DNA of 64,000 nucleotides from Eupeodes corollae. Its lineage: Eukaryota > Arthropoda > Insecta > Diptera > Syrphidae. Position numbers and translations under genes: made by a program. Location of the stretch: positions 2,974,831-3,038,830 of the forward strand of contig NC_079150.1 in NCBI RefSeq assembly GCF_945859685.1, given 5' to 3'. The notes beneath the pieces were generated by a model. The model ran no database searches. It saw only the letters and a list, made by a program, of their open reading frames with translations, and was not told where the DNA came from. Positions 45,878 to 59,600 of this stretch are shown here, piece after piece (the stretch's first letter is position 1; each line of letters starts with the position of its first letter).

Positions 45878-46705
45878 AATAAGAATAAGAATAAGAATAA
45901 GAATAAGAATAAGAATAAGAATAAGAATAAGAATAAGAATAAGAATAAGAATAAGAATAAGAATAAGAATAAGAATAAGAATAAGAATAAGAATAAGAAT
46001 AAGAATAAGAATAAGAATAAGAATAAGAATAAGAATAAGAATAAGAATAAGAATAAGAATAAGAATAAGAATAAGAATAAGAATAAGAATAAGAATAAGA
46101 ATAAGAATAAGAATAAGAATAAGAATAAGAATAAGAATAAGAATAAGAATAAGAATAAGAATAAGAATAAGAATAAGAATAAGAATAAGAATAAGAATAA
46201 GAATAAGAATAAGAATAAGAATAAGAATAAGAATAAGAATAAGAATAAGAATAAGAATAAGAATAAGAATAAGAATAAGAATAAGAATAAGAATAAGAAT
46301 AAGAATAAGAATAAGAATAAGAATAAGAATAAGAATAAGAATAAGAATAAGAATAAGAATAAGAATAAGAATAAGAATAAGAATAAGAATAAGAATAAGA
46401 ATAAGAATAAGAATAAGAATAAGAATAAGAATAAGAATAAGAATAAGAATAAGAATAAGAATAAGAATAAGAATAAGAATAAGAATAAGAATAAGAATAA
46501 GAATAAGAATAAGAATAAGAATAAGAATAAGAATAAGAATAAGAATAAGAATAAGAATAAGAATAAGAATAAGAATAAGAATAAGAATAAGAATAAGAAT
46601 AAGAATAAGAATAAGAATAAGAATAAGAATAAGAATAAGAATGAGAATAAGAATAAGAATAAGAATAAGAATAAGAATAAGAATAAGAATAAGAATAAGA
46701 ATAAG
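45878..46705. repeat. (AATAAG)138 hexanucleotide array
   Basis: Exactly 828 bases in register: 138 units of AATAAG with a single variant unit, AATGAG at 46640-46645. It is preceded by degenerate AATAAT/AATAAA units from about 45810. Translation on the minus strand gives only poly(Ile-Leu) or poly(Phe-Leu), so the long open frames across it are artefacts of a 6-base period without stops. The near-perfect purity implies recent expansion. Confidence 0.98.
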
Positions 46706-47658
46706 AATGATATAAACCATATCATAGTGTAACGCATAGTATATATGTAGGCAAACAGGTACACAAGCACAAATTGTTTCCTCCTTATTGAAAAATGTAG
46801 GTGAGACACTATCAGATTTAAAAAAAAAAAAAATTTCATAGATCTATTTTTAGTTTTTTTTTTCTAAACACAAAACTCTGTATTTCATTTGTGTTTTGCT
46901 TAACGGTGAGACATTCTCGAGACAACATTTGAGTTCAGTTTTCTTAGTATAAAAAACAATATTTTTCACAGAGGTCGAGTAAGGAATTTGTTTTTATTTT
47001 GTAAGTAAAGCTATATTTCCTGTATTCAAAACAGAAACAAATAAAAATAATAAAAACAAAAATTTTGTGCACCGAACAAAATTGCATTAAAAGTTAAATT
47101 TCCCTAATTTACCTACGCACACACTCTCGTAGAGCTCGGTCATGTTGTGAAAAACTCTCGCCGTTTAATCAACTGAATAAATACCAGAAAATTTTCTATT
47201 TTTACAAATATAGCCAACAATTTTTTTTGTTTAAATGAGATTCTCTCTTCCTGTGTAAGAAACGTTTGATTTCGGTTGCTTGTAGATAGTAATTTCTCAT
47301 GATATAAGAAAAACATCTGAAAAATATTTAAATATTTTTTTGACAAAATTGTGCGTAATTTAATTTATTACATTTCCATTACAACTTAAATTTGCTTTTA
47401 AGAAAACCGTCAAGTGAAACTGAATAAAAAAACCTAACATAGAAGTATTTTCTTAAAGTACAATACTTTGCAGTGTTTAAAATTTAGTTTCAGATGAATC
47501 ACTGTTTTTTTTAAATGTATCCCATATTTGGGAATTCAGTATTTGATCATAATTCTTAACAACGCAGACTGTCATAAACTTGTGTTAATTTGAACAAATT
47601 AAATATAAATGTGAATACACCTATAAGGTATAAAACTGTTATTATTTGCGTATTACAG
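46706..47658. other. upstream region of the LIM gene
   Basis: No coding region. An acceptor-like TATTACAG ends at 47658, so the true promoter and any 5' non-coding exon probably lie further upstream, possibly beyond the hexanucleotide array. No TATA box or initiator could be picked out reliably. Confidence 0.4.
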
Positions 47659-50600
47659 GATTGATTGCTCACTTTGCGGTTTGATCGGAGTATTATAACA
47701 TTATAAATCAAAATGGAATCAAGTGTTGTAAGTATAAAGCTAAAGTCAAAAATTTAAAAACCATTATACGAAAAAGTTTTATTTCATTACTAATTTTGTG
47801 TATTCTTAGTTATGGAAAGGGTCCCTAAAGGGCAACTCATCATTACTTATTTTGTTTGTTGAACTTTATGGGGTTGTCAAATCCATGTAAATTAAATGGA
47901 AATAAAATATTGGTCAAAATTACAATTTTATTAAATTATTTAAGTATGAAAGTTATGGTTTTTTACTCAGATAAAATGTTCAGATTTCAGAATGTATTTC
48001 AGCTTCAAATGAGTGTAATTTTTAGATTTATTCTTTACAGTCTTTTTTCATTTCTCACTCATAATTTGAGATTAATTTTTCATAACAACGTTTATTCGAA
48101 ATAATACAAGAAAGTGCTATATTTCGAATCATGCAAATAATTCTACAACGAATATTGTATCAGCCAACTAAGTCAATTTTGTCTTAAATTAAAATGAGAC
48201 CATTCGTTTCAAACTAAGAGTTCAACATTGAATTGTAGGTTTTTTAAGAAAAACCTGAAAAAATTGCATATTTTCAATAAAATAAAATAAAAAAAAAAAC
48301 TCTGATCATAAGGAAACTTTTAAAAATTATTGTTTGTCTCAACAGATGAACGAAACATTTGCTTTAAAAACTATAGTTTTCTAAAGTTAGAGAACATTTT
48401 AAGGTGACCAACCAAAAAATATGGATACATTTAAATTTTTCTATTTGTTTATCTTATTAGGGCTATTCACGTGAAGACGAAAAGTCTTAATAAACCTCAT
48501 AAAATTAACATTCCAGAACCAAATTACAAAAATTTATATGACAATGTTTGTCTCCAGAGAAGTCTAATTGTAAGCGTTATAGAATTTATGTGACATCTTA
48601 AGACAGAAGTAAAAGAAAATTTTAATTTTACAAAGTAAAAATAGAGATTTTACCATTTTCTCTTCTATTTGGAAGGAAATTCAAAAGTTGAAATGCGCTT
48701 ATATCCGTTTTTATATTTCTCACTCTTATACCCTATTTACACTTTTTTCATATGAAACTTTCATATCAAAGAAATTACATATGTACATAAATCTTTTTTC
48801 ATAATTAAATAAATTATTTCTTTTTATGTCCAAAAAAACATTGCAGCAAAACAACCAAATTACATCTAATGTAACGGGTGAACATGTACAACAAAAATCT
48901 ATCAAAACAACAAAAGCCAAAGCTTCCAAGACAAAAGATTCGAAAAAAGTAGTTAGCAGCAATAGTGTAGCACTATCTGCGACCACAACGGCGACGGCGA
49001 CGTTAACAACAAAGGCAAACATAACAACAGCTATGGTGGAAAACGTTTCTTCGAGTAATACCGTTATTGAAGTTTTTGAAAATACAACAACTAATACCAC
49101 AAATCATAGCCTAGAAACGAAGAATATTGAAAAACAGTCTAATATTACAATAGATTCGACAGCAAAGCAAAATGGAGGCGGAGAACTTCTGCCATCCGAA
49201 AATGGAGTTGTTAAAACAAAAACTGTAAAAATGAAATCTTCTGCGTCTTTATCAAGTTTGGCAAATGGAAAAAAACAATCGAAGAAAGTCAAGAAATCCA
49301 ATCAATTAGAGAAAGAGAACATATCAGTGGTAAGTTTAATTCAATACATTTCTTCTTCCTTTATCCTTATAACCGGATACAGATCAAATTTGGAAAAAAT
49401 GGTACGTGAGATTTGGTTTTCGAATTCAAACTTTTACTAACAATTTAAAATAAGTAACAAATTAATAACTAAAAGAGTTTTGTTTTTGTAATTTTATAAA
49501 TTTTTTGTTGCATGGCTTTTCGTTCTTAAATGTTTTTTCTCAAATGTATGTAGTTAACAAAGTTGCAGTATGAAGAGCAGAAGAATAACTCGTCTTGCAA
49601 TAGAGCACTTATGCGGGATATACACGAAGCATCCTTAGAATCCTTCTCAGACAGCTCAACTGATTCAAATAAACTTCAAATACTTTCCAAAAATAACACT
49701 GAAAACGAAATCGAAAACGAAAACAACATCAATAACACAATATTTACGTCCATTAAAGATAATCCTTTCATTTTGAATGCTGTGACATGCTGTAGTAGTG
49801 ATGGTGCCGATTCGTCTGTGATTTGCGGATTCAAGAAAACAATACCAAATTCAATTCACTATCCTCAAAAGCAAATAATTGTTTCGGGTAGTGATTCGAT
49901 CAAATGTAACAATAGAATCGACTTAGAGTCTAAACATTTTTCTTCAGCATCAACAAATGAAACAATAATGCTTTCGGACTTTTCTATGACGAATAACAGT
50001 AAACACCAACGGATCGATGATGGTTTGGCTAACATTGATGTCAAGCAATTAGTAAGTTCTTCAAAGACTTTTCATAAATCTACTAGACTGAGGGTGACTA
50101 CATTACATATAACATAGAGTAGGTTTCCATTTGACAAATGTAAATATTATTTTAGGTACATTTATAATACCTAAACCACAACCACGCGTTACAAAGCGTG
50201 ACCTAAGAATTTACAAAACGTAATGTAGCTACAGACTTCGGGCGATGTAATGTCAACTTTGTATATAAAATCTATTTCGTTGCCGTAGCCGCAATATGGC
50301 GTTGGAAGTTTTATATAAAAAGTTAAGTAAGAAAAAACTGCAGTAGCTAACGTCGCCTCCATTAGAACCAACAATTATAGCACTGGTCGATAAGGTTTTC
50401 TTACCGGAATTAATATTGCACTTGTAAAGTGGGTTTTGGTGACCTTAGTTCAAATCCGACTTCACAACTAATGTATCACTTCAGGTTTTTGAGATATCGT
50501 ACTTTTTAAAGTTCGAAGCTATCTAAATTTATAAATCCACTTTTGCAATCAAATCCGTGATATCTTTAAAAATCTATGATTCTCTTTTCAATATTCAGTT

Positions 50601-53600
50601 TAAATAATTATATTATTTCATATAATATTCGAAAAAACTTCAAAAGTTGTGTCTTGTTAACATCTAAATAAAAACGCGTAACCATTTCTGTTAAATGGTT
50701 TTCAATAGAAAAAGGCAAAATGAGTTGAAAGTAAGTTTTGGTCTTGTAATTTTTTTAAATTTTTATTAAGAAATACGAAAATAATGTTGAAAACGTGTAT
50801 TTTCAGAACATGCAAACGTATTTTCCAAAACCATCAAAGTATCAAATTCTTATAATAATGTCGACCAGTGTAGTACTATATGTATATGTTGACAATACAC
50901 TTGTCACCTTTCAAAGCGCGACAAAATAGAAAATAGATCTATTTGGACGTTGACCTCAAGCTTACGATATTTACGATCTAAAGCGAGCACAAAGTCACAG
51001 ATCTTTCAACATTTTTATGTTTGAGGAGTTATTTTCTTTCTATTGATAGTTCCTTGAAAACAAAGTAGCTATTAAAAATAAATAAATTGGGTCCGTTGAG
51101 GACTGGGACCTAGTGACTTACAAATTGCAACTCTCAGTTTCGATGAATGAATTACGTCGTCCGAATTGCTCCGTCAAGTTTCATAGAGCAGTTTTTATTT
51201 TCGAATTGTTTAAAATAAAACTGATTCGGACGACATCAGCTGCCTTATAGATATCTTAAATAAATTTAAAATTTAGTTTTTAAAAAATTTGGAAGAATTT
51301 TCTGATAAAGTTTTTGAAAAAAGGTACAGAAACAGAACATTAGGAGCTAAAAATAAAAACATGAACTTTTGACATTTTTTTGTATTTATTTAATAAAACA
51401 ACCTGTAGAGGCTTGTCGTTCAGTCTAGTAAATAGTCTTACTTAGTAAGTCCTTGCCCTTTTTGTTGCTGATGCATAAATATCAATATTTTTTTTAATTT
51501 AAAGAAAGCAGTCTATCTAGCAGCCGATGCAGCTTCTTCGTGTTCTTGTATGACGCAAACAAAATCAATTAATAAATCTTCCAAACAAGATCAGTCCTTA
51601 ATGATTAAAAATTTGGTAACACTAGATTTTGATTAAATGTTTTGTTTATCATTATTGTTTACTTTTTTACTTTTTTCTTATTTAAAAAAAAAAAAAAAAC
51701 AAAATACTAAACTAACCAAAACAAAAATCACACGCAAACAAAAGTGCCGAAGTTTTGGAGATTTGTCTTTTATTAAAAACAATGAAACTGTAACATACCA
51801 GCATCAGTTAAAGGTAGGTTAAAAAAATTAATATTTTAAAATTTAACAAAAAAAAAGAGAGCTTTCTAACAACAATAAGAAATTTAAAAACAATGATCGT
51901 CTGTTCAAAGTAGCGTACAAAATCAGTGGGAGACTTGGAAAAATTTAAAAGCTTATTAAAGTATTTTGAATGTTATGGCGTATCGGTTAAGGCTTTGGTA
52001 AGTTAATTGAAGCATAAAATAAGAATTTTAAGTTGTATCAATAACATTTTTAGTTTATTTATGATTAAAATGTACAAAATAGTATGTGGGTGATCGAATT
52101 CGAAGCGTATTTAATTAGTTTTTCTCATTTTCATTGCTGTTCTAGTAGAGTTCCTAATTTATTTGGTTTACAGAAGTTTCCTACTCCTTTTTAGTTTTGT
52201 TCAAACTTTACACTTAATATATAAGAACGTGACCAAAAATCAAAACAAAACATTTCTTGTATTTAATTTTTATTTTTTCCATAATAAACACATTTACAAT
52301 GAACAGCTGGACACGAATACGGTAACATTTTTTACTATGGAAAGGTGGGAGGGTCTATCTCCCCCCATTTAGGAGGTAGGGGCAGCTAAAGAAAACGTGA
52401 TTTAAATTGAAAGAAATAATAAAATAAAATATTAAAAAATAGCCACAAAGCTTACAATTAAGTATTTCACCAATTTTGAAAGCCAGAACTTCATTTTTTA
52501 AACTAAAATGTAAGTTTAAATATTTATGTCAATGATTTTGGAAAAAATGCAAATTAAAAAGCAAAAAAAAAATAAAATTGGAAGGTTTTAAAAACTAGAT
52601 GGTTTTATGTTGTCTAATTTATGAGAGAGTTCGAAACTACTAAAAATACTTTCCTGTACTATTTTAATTTTTTTCTAAGTATTTATGTTAGCTTGTTTAT
52701 AAAACTACATCTAAAATATTTTTTTTTTAATTGCTCAAAAAAAATTGACATAAATAATTTAAATCAAAATCCAAATTATAAAACTTACTTATGTTTTTTT
52801 AAATTCGTATAATCCTTTATTGTAAGGGCTGTCGTTGTTATTTAATCAATTTTTTTAAGCTAAGTCATTTTTTCTAAAGCTGCCCAATTTCTTAATTTTT
52901 GGCTCCCAATCAATTGTAATTTTTTATTTTAGAATTCGGAACACAATCATGTCTCTGAAGTTGTTTCATTTTCTTTTTGTATCTGTTAATTTTCTATGAT
53001 CAACTTTAACCTCAAGTCCTTGATTTTTTTCCATAATAAAAATTTAACATGGTCGCTTTAACATTTTTCGAATTGTTTTATTTAATTCCACTAGATTTAT
53101 ATGTCATTGTTAAATAGACGATTTTTGTATGTATTGTAATGAAGAATAGAGTAAAAGCTACAGTAATTTGATTGGACTCAATGCTTCATCTAATGTAGGC
53201 TTCATCCTGACTTTATTATTCTCCTAGCTCTTCTACTTCCTCACCTAACTTAGATCATCAACACAATTACAATGACCTCTACATATCCCGCTTCTTGGAA
53301 GATGTCCTTTTTTTACATCACACTCGAGAGGATATGAATACCCTTGTAATGATTAAACACAGTGCGAGCAATTAGGAATGTAGGATAGGATTTGAAAGGA
53401 CTCTACAGTTTTCGAAGGCATTTGATTGACTTATTTATTCATATTTGACTAATCGTTACCAGACCTTCGTTTCTTCCTGCTCATATTGGTGTTCCTCAAG
53501 GATCAATCCTTGCGTGTTTACTGTTTTCATTGTTCATTAATGATTTGCCTTCTGTTTTGTACTTCTGTCCATACCATATCTACGCTGATGATGTTCAGTT

Positions 53601-56600
53601 ATATATTAGTTTTCCTGAGAGCTGTTCAAGTATGCAATATCTAAAATAAACATTGATCCACAGTCTGAACATTATTGGTAGATCCACAACGGGCTTAAAC
53701 TTAATCCTAAAGCTCTTCCACTGTCGACCAAAAAATTCTCGGACCTGGAAAATTCCCTTCCGGGGTATTAAATATGTTACACAAGTCAAAAACTTAGGAT
53801 TGATCTTTAACAATAGATTAACTTGGGATAACCATGTCGACATGGTTGTGTCAAAGATTTATGCTTCGCTCAGAGGACTATCTGTTATAAGAACAATTTT
53901 ACCCACTCATATTAAATTAATTACGCATGGATGCGAGCTGTTTGCAGACCTTGACTAATTCGGCAAAGAAGTTAAAGGTAGCATTTAATGGCACTGTTCG
54001 ACTATCTATAATAAATAAAATGGGTGGCGCAACAGTCCGTTTGAGAACTAGGGCCTAGTGACTAACAACTCTCAACCATTCCTGTGTTCGAGTACTGTTG
54101 TCAGTGATGGAAGGGACCTACAGTTTTGAAATGAATCCGAACGGCAAATTTGAGAAAGCAAGAATTACTCTTGGAGAATTTGTCAATTCCTCGGAAGAGG
54201 CTGTACCCGTGAAAAGACTTAAGATGGCATAGGCAGGGATCGAACCCAAGACCTCTGGCACGATAGTACAACTCACAAACCATCATGCCACGGGCCTGAA
54301 GATAGGTTTTAATCTATATTTTGCGCACCTAAGTGCTATTGTTCAATTGCATTAACTTCGTACACGGTGCAACGACCTTGCGATAGTATTCAGTGACGCT
54401 ATGTACAATGAAGCATTGATTGCTATTGCTTACCACTCAGTCATTTCGGTATGCATTCACCAAATCGAAATGCATCTGATTTAAAATGATCTCTTGTCTG
54501 CTACTTCTAATCCAATACATTGTTTCGCTGACGATAGCACTCTTATAGTTTTTCATATTCGATTCCAGACTCACAACCCTCCTCTTCGGATGTGAAACTG
54601 CAACGGCTAAATATGATTAGGTCATTAAATTCCGACCTACATAGCATTGTACAATGGGGAATACAAAATCTTGTGGAATTTAATCCTTTGAAAACGCAAT
54701 GCTGTCTTGCATCGTTAAAGCGAGCTAAACCCTCTTTGACACTATCTATGAGTGGCACTTGCATCAACGAAACGGAAAATCTTGACATCCTCGGAATGTG
54801 CATCAGCAACCACCTTTTGTGGAGCGATCACATATGCGATGTTGCAAAAAATGCCGCAAGATGTCTAGGTTTGTTGAGACGTTGCAAGACATTTTTCTCT
54901 CCGTCTGATCTGGGTAAAATCTACAAAACCTGTACATGTCCAAAACTTGAATATAACTCTCATCTCTGGGCTGGTGCTCCAGTAACTTATTTAAGCCTCT
55001 TGCACAGTATTCAAAAAAGAGCTTTTAAAATGATTGGTGATATTAACATCAAAAACTCGTTTACATCACTCGAACATCGACGCAAGGTTCTTGCCTCACC
55101 CTTTTTTTACAGTTATTTTAACGGACTATGCTCTATTGAAATGGCCAGTTGCATTCCTCCCCTTAAACAATTTAGTCGTAATACCCGCGCTTCTAGGAAT
55201 GCCCATCAGTTTACCCTTGAGCCCAACTTCCGCCGTACTATGAAGTACAGAGATTCTTTTTTTAGCCGTACTACGCGAATGTGGAACGCCTTGCCACGCT
55301 CTATCTTCCCCTGTCATTGCAATGTTCAGAAATTTAAAACCAATGTCCACTGACACCTCCTATCCAACCCTTCCCTCTTTTCCTAATGCTCACACTGTGT
55401 CTTTGGCATATTAAAGTTATACAAACCCGTTTAGTGTTCGCTAATTATAAAAAAAATAGACCAGATATTTTCCGATGAACACAGAAAATGTAAAAATCAT
55501 GAATGTCTGGCAGAAAGAACAATTTCAGCAGCAACAAATTTTGACAGTAAAACGTGTCATGCTCTAGAGTACGCAAACCATCCAGTTTGTTTGTATTGGC
55601 GAAAGATGGGATCACAAAAAATATTGTAGACCCTGTGGCATTAAGTGATTGATATTGTATTTAATTTTAAAGGATTAATTTTTATGAATTAAAAAAAAAT
55701 TGCTTGGTGATTTGTTATTTCAATATTTTATCACCGGTTACAGTGCTCTATACCTCTCCCACTTATAAACCACATCCTTACACACTCACAATAAGTTATT
55801 TATTTCTATCAAAATATTCTCTAGAAATAATTTTGTATGACAAAACAACGTTTGTCGGGTCAGCTGGTATCAAATAAAATATCAGTAGATCAAAACAACT
55901 AATAACTCAGGTGAATTAACTAACAAATTTAAAAACTTATAGCACATATAATAAATGTATACCTTTAAAGTAGAAAAACTTTAAAATCCAATTTTAATTT
56001 AATTTTTTTATTTTTATTTATCAAACAGAAATCGAGCTTTAGCAAATTTGATACTCTTCAAAAGCGGAATTTAATACATGTACGTTCAAGTGATGCTGGT
56101 AAAGCTCAAGAAAAGTTCACTGTAAGCACATAACAATTCATTCCTCATTTTGTGTTTTTAACCTTGAATCATTTAAAAAATGCTTTATTATTTCAATGAT
56201 GCTCATGTCATGTGTCACCCACCTTCATATCTCATTTTGTATAGCAAAATCCTTTCTTTTAAGGTTTCATGATGTTTTTTCAGGTAATGGTACGAATATT
56301 GCTCAATGTCAGTTAATCACTTAATATCTGCATTTGCCAATCAAAAATTTGTAATAGATTTTTTTTTGAAATTTAAACTGTTGTAAGTCACAATTGTTAA
56401 AGCTTCAAATATACACTGTAATAACAAAATCGAAAAACTACATAAAATTTGTTGCACGCGTTAATTTTCCACGATATTTAATTTGACATTGAGTTGAGAA
56501 ATTGTGCCAAAAATCTACACAAATTTCAATAAATAAATACATTAATAAGTATATTGCAATTGTTTAATGTTACAGGATGCTAATGCTGAAAAAAAGCAAG

Positions 56601-59600
56601 ATTGTCGTGTTTGCCAGAAAGAGGTTTATAAAATGGAAGAAATCAAGGCAGAAAAAAGTATTTATCACAAGAACTGTTTCCGTTGTCATGAATGTGAAAA
56701 GCAATTAAAGTAAGTAAACGCATAGTTTTTACTCAATTCAAGTTTTTTCTAAGAGTCTTAATTTTCATACTTGGCAAGAAGTTAATTTGAGCAAAAAGGA
56801 TTTTTTTAGCGAAATTTTGAATAACTTTATTTATACTGCTGACAAATTCTTAGCTAGCTATCAAACATTTAGATATATTATCAAGTTAGTCTTCCATGAG
56901 GGTCCTCTAAATTAAATTGTCTAACACATGAAAGCCTTTCATGTTTTGAGATAGACAAAGAGATACATCGTTATATAGTGCATGTACGAAATTATTGATT
57001 TGATTTGATTTTTATAGTAGCTAAAAATATTAATTTTTTCTTTATCTTAAATATATATTGCACAATTAACAGAGATTGGTTGAGTTTTGAGTTTTTAACA
57101 AAAAATGTAAAGATAAGGTATTGGTTGAAGAAAAAGCTACTTAAAAACTTCATAAAAGAGCCTAACAAAAGAGTATAAATAATTACATACATTAATAAAT
57201 ATAAAACAGAGGGAAGGGGTAGAGTGCAGACAAAAGCAGTGCGAAATTTCAATTATAATTTAACAAAACTGTATCAGTATACAAATTAAAGATAAATAAC
57301 AAATAAAGTGTCAATGAGCACAAATCAATAGCATTGAGAAATGTATACCTACATATATTTTAATAAATAAATAAATATATAAATAAATAAATAAATAAAT
57401 ACTTATATAACTAAATAAATAAATATATATATAATTAAGTAAATACATAAATAAATAAATCAATAAATAAATAACACATAAATACAAAAATAATAAATAA
57501 TATAATAAATAAGTGAGTAAATAAATAAACGTATAAAAAGAATCGAAAAAATAAGAAGTAAGTTAACAAATAAATACAAAATTAATAAATAAATAATAAA
57601 TAAATACATTAATCAACAACAATTAATAAATTAACAACAACAAAGAAAATATAAATAGATAACAAAAATCAGTCTTTTTAATATTATAACTATGAAGCTA
57701 AATTTTAAATTCAAGCATTTTCAGATATTTCGCAGGAAACTTTATATCGTTCTTTTAATTTTATAATTCTATCAAAACTTGTTTTGAGAAGTTTGCAACC
57801 TTCGGATATGGCTTTTTGCGCAGCTACCCTAAGCAAGCAAGAAAAATAACTTTGAATATAATTAGTTTATTTTCATGACTTAACTTTGATTAACGATTAA
57901 TGAAAGGATAAAGAATTTTAATGGTTACGTTTACTTTTTTATGATTTCTTGGACATGAATTCAAAAAGTTAGTTTACTGTCCAAGTGGACACCAAAGTAT
58001 TTAACATTTGATTTCCAGTTTGCTTCAACGCCGTTGATTAAGAAAGAGTTACTTGGCAAAAAACAGGCTTTTCTTTTTCGAGTAAAAAAGATAGCCTGAG
58101 TTTTCAAAGCATTTATCTTAATCTTCCAATCATTAAAATATTGCTGAAGTGCATTCAAAGAAGATTGCAAATTGGTTTCAATAACGGAGCCAAGTGAATC
58201 AGAAGAAAATACACAGGTGTCATCTGCAAATATAGCATTATTGCAATTTTGCAAAACAGAGAAATCAGCAGTAAAAACTGAATAGAGTATTGGGCCAAGA
58301 ACGGGTCCTTGAGGCACGCCTGCAGTACATTCAAATATTTCCGAAAGATTTTTGTTAACAGAAACAACTAAACTTCTTGAAGACAGAAATAACTTCACAA
58401 TTTTTATTAAACACATGGGAAAGTTGAGTCTTACAAGCTTGTGTAAGAGCCCGTCATGCCAAACAGAATCAAATGCTTTCTCAACCTCAAGTAAGACCAT
58501 ACCGGTACTTTTACCATTGGTAAAATTGGTTTCAATGATTCTGGTTATTCGATCAATTTGGTGGACTGTACTATGGTACGGTCGAAATCCATATTGTTCA
58601 GGAGGCAGAATATTATTATTGTTAATGTGTGCCATTAGTTTGTTTTTAATTATTTTTTCAAAACATTTACTTACAGAACTTAGCAAACTTATAGGACGAT
58701 AACTTACAGGATAGCATTTTTCCAATTTATTAGAAAGTAGCTTGTCTTAATACAAAAATTGAACAAATTTAAAAGAAATTTTATACCTGGAAGATTAAAA
58801 AAAAAAAAGATTTTTTATGTTGTCAAAGCCAGCTGACTTTCGCGTTTTCAATCCAAGGATTATATCAATAACTTCCTTAATTGTAATATACTCTTCCTGA
58901 TAATTTAAGATACTGGAGTTGATCGAATGCAATGATTGCAGAACTTAAGATTCTACATTGCTATTTGTTGTGGAGTTATTGGGTAAAGTATGACAGTCGG
59001 ACAATATTTTGCCTAAAGCGTTTGCCTTTTCAGAACCAGACAATACTACCAGCCCATTATCTAGTTTTAATGCAGGTATATTTGAGTTAGGCTTCTTAAT
59101 AACTTTAACAACATTCCAGAAAGGTTTGCCACCTTTCTCTAATTTTTGGTTTCATTCCTTGTTTCTGAAATCTCGAAATACCTTCTTTGATCAAATTTGT
59201 AAGATTTTTCGTTTCAGTTAAGTAACAATAATCTCTCGTTCGTATCCATCTTCTTCTAAAACTGTTTTTCATTTTAATGAGTTCAACTAAGTTAGGAGGA
59301 AGGACCGTCTTGCTATTTAACCTTTTTTTTTAAAGCAACAGATTGCTCAAAGCTTTCTGTAACACTTTTAGTAAACAGGGAAACATTTTGATCAATTTCT
59401 GAAGTGGATATATCGGAATGTAGATAATTAACATTTCTTAGTTTTGAACTCAATTGGGTTTTAAACACGTTCCAGTTGGCATTTTTGAAGTCAAAAACTT
59501 CGTTTCTTCTGTTAGATGGCAGTAAATACATACTAATGCATAAAGGAAGATGATCAGAACTTAATTTACATAGCACTATAGTTTGATTAAAGAGTCCCTG

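Noticed and set aside
45836..46839. Open frames of 294 and 328 codons (poly Ile-Leu / Phe-Leu) on the minus strand
   Set aside because: They are translations of the (AATAAG)n microsatellite. A six-base period without stop codons stays open in several frames; there is no protein signal.
48726..49301. Antisense frames of 124 and 65 codons opposite exon 2
   Set aside because: Shadows of the real exon on the + strand. The Val/Ala-rich and Phe-rich composition comes from reverse-reading Thr/Asn/Lys codons.
50100..50420. Imperfect inverted CTACATTAC / GTAATGTAG words suggesting a MITE in intron 3
   Set aside because: Pairing is short and there is no target duplication or second copy in the window.
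52935..53000. Possible extra LIM-gene exon after TTTTATTTTAG (NSEHNHVSEVV, then a stop)
   Set aside because: The acceptor is good, but the frame closes after 18 codons and no consensus donor is present. It could only be an alternative terminal exon, with nothing to support it.
7838..54298. tRNA genes suggested by GGTTCGATCCC boxes
   Set aside because: Every such box is inside a copy of the dispersed SINE, with the same non-tRNA body and tail. No cloverleaf can be formed.
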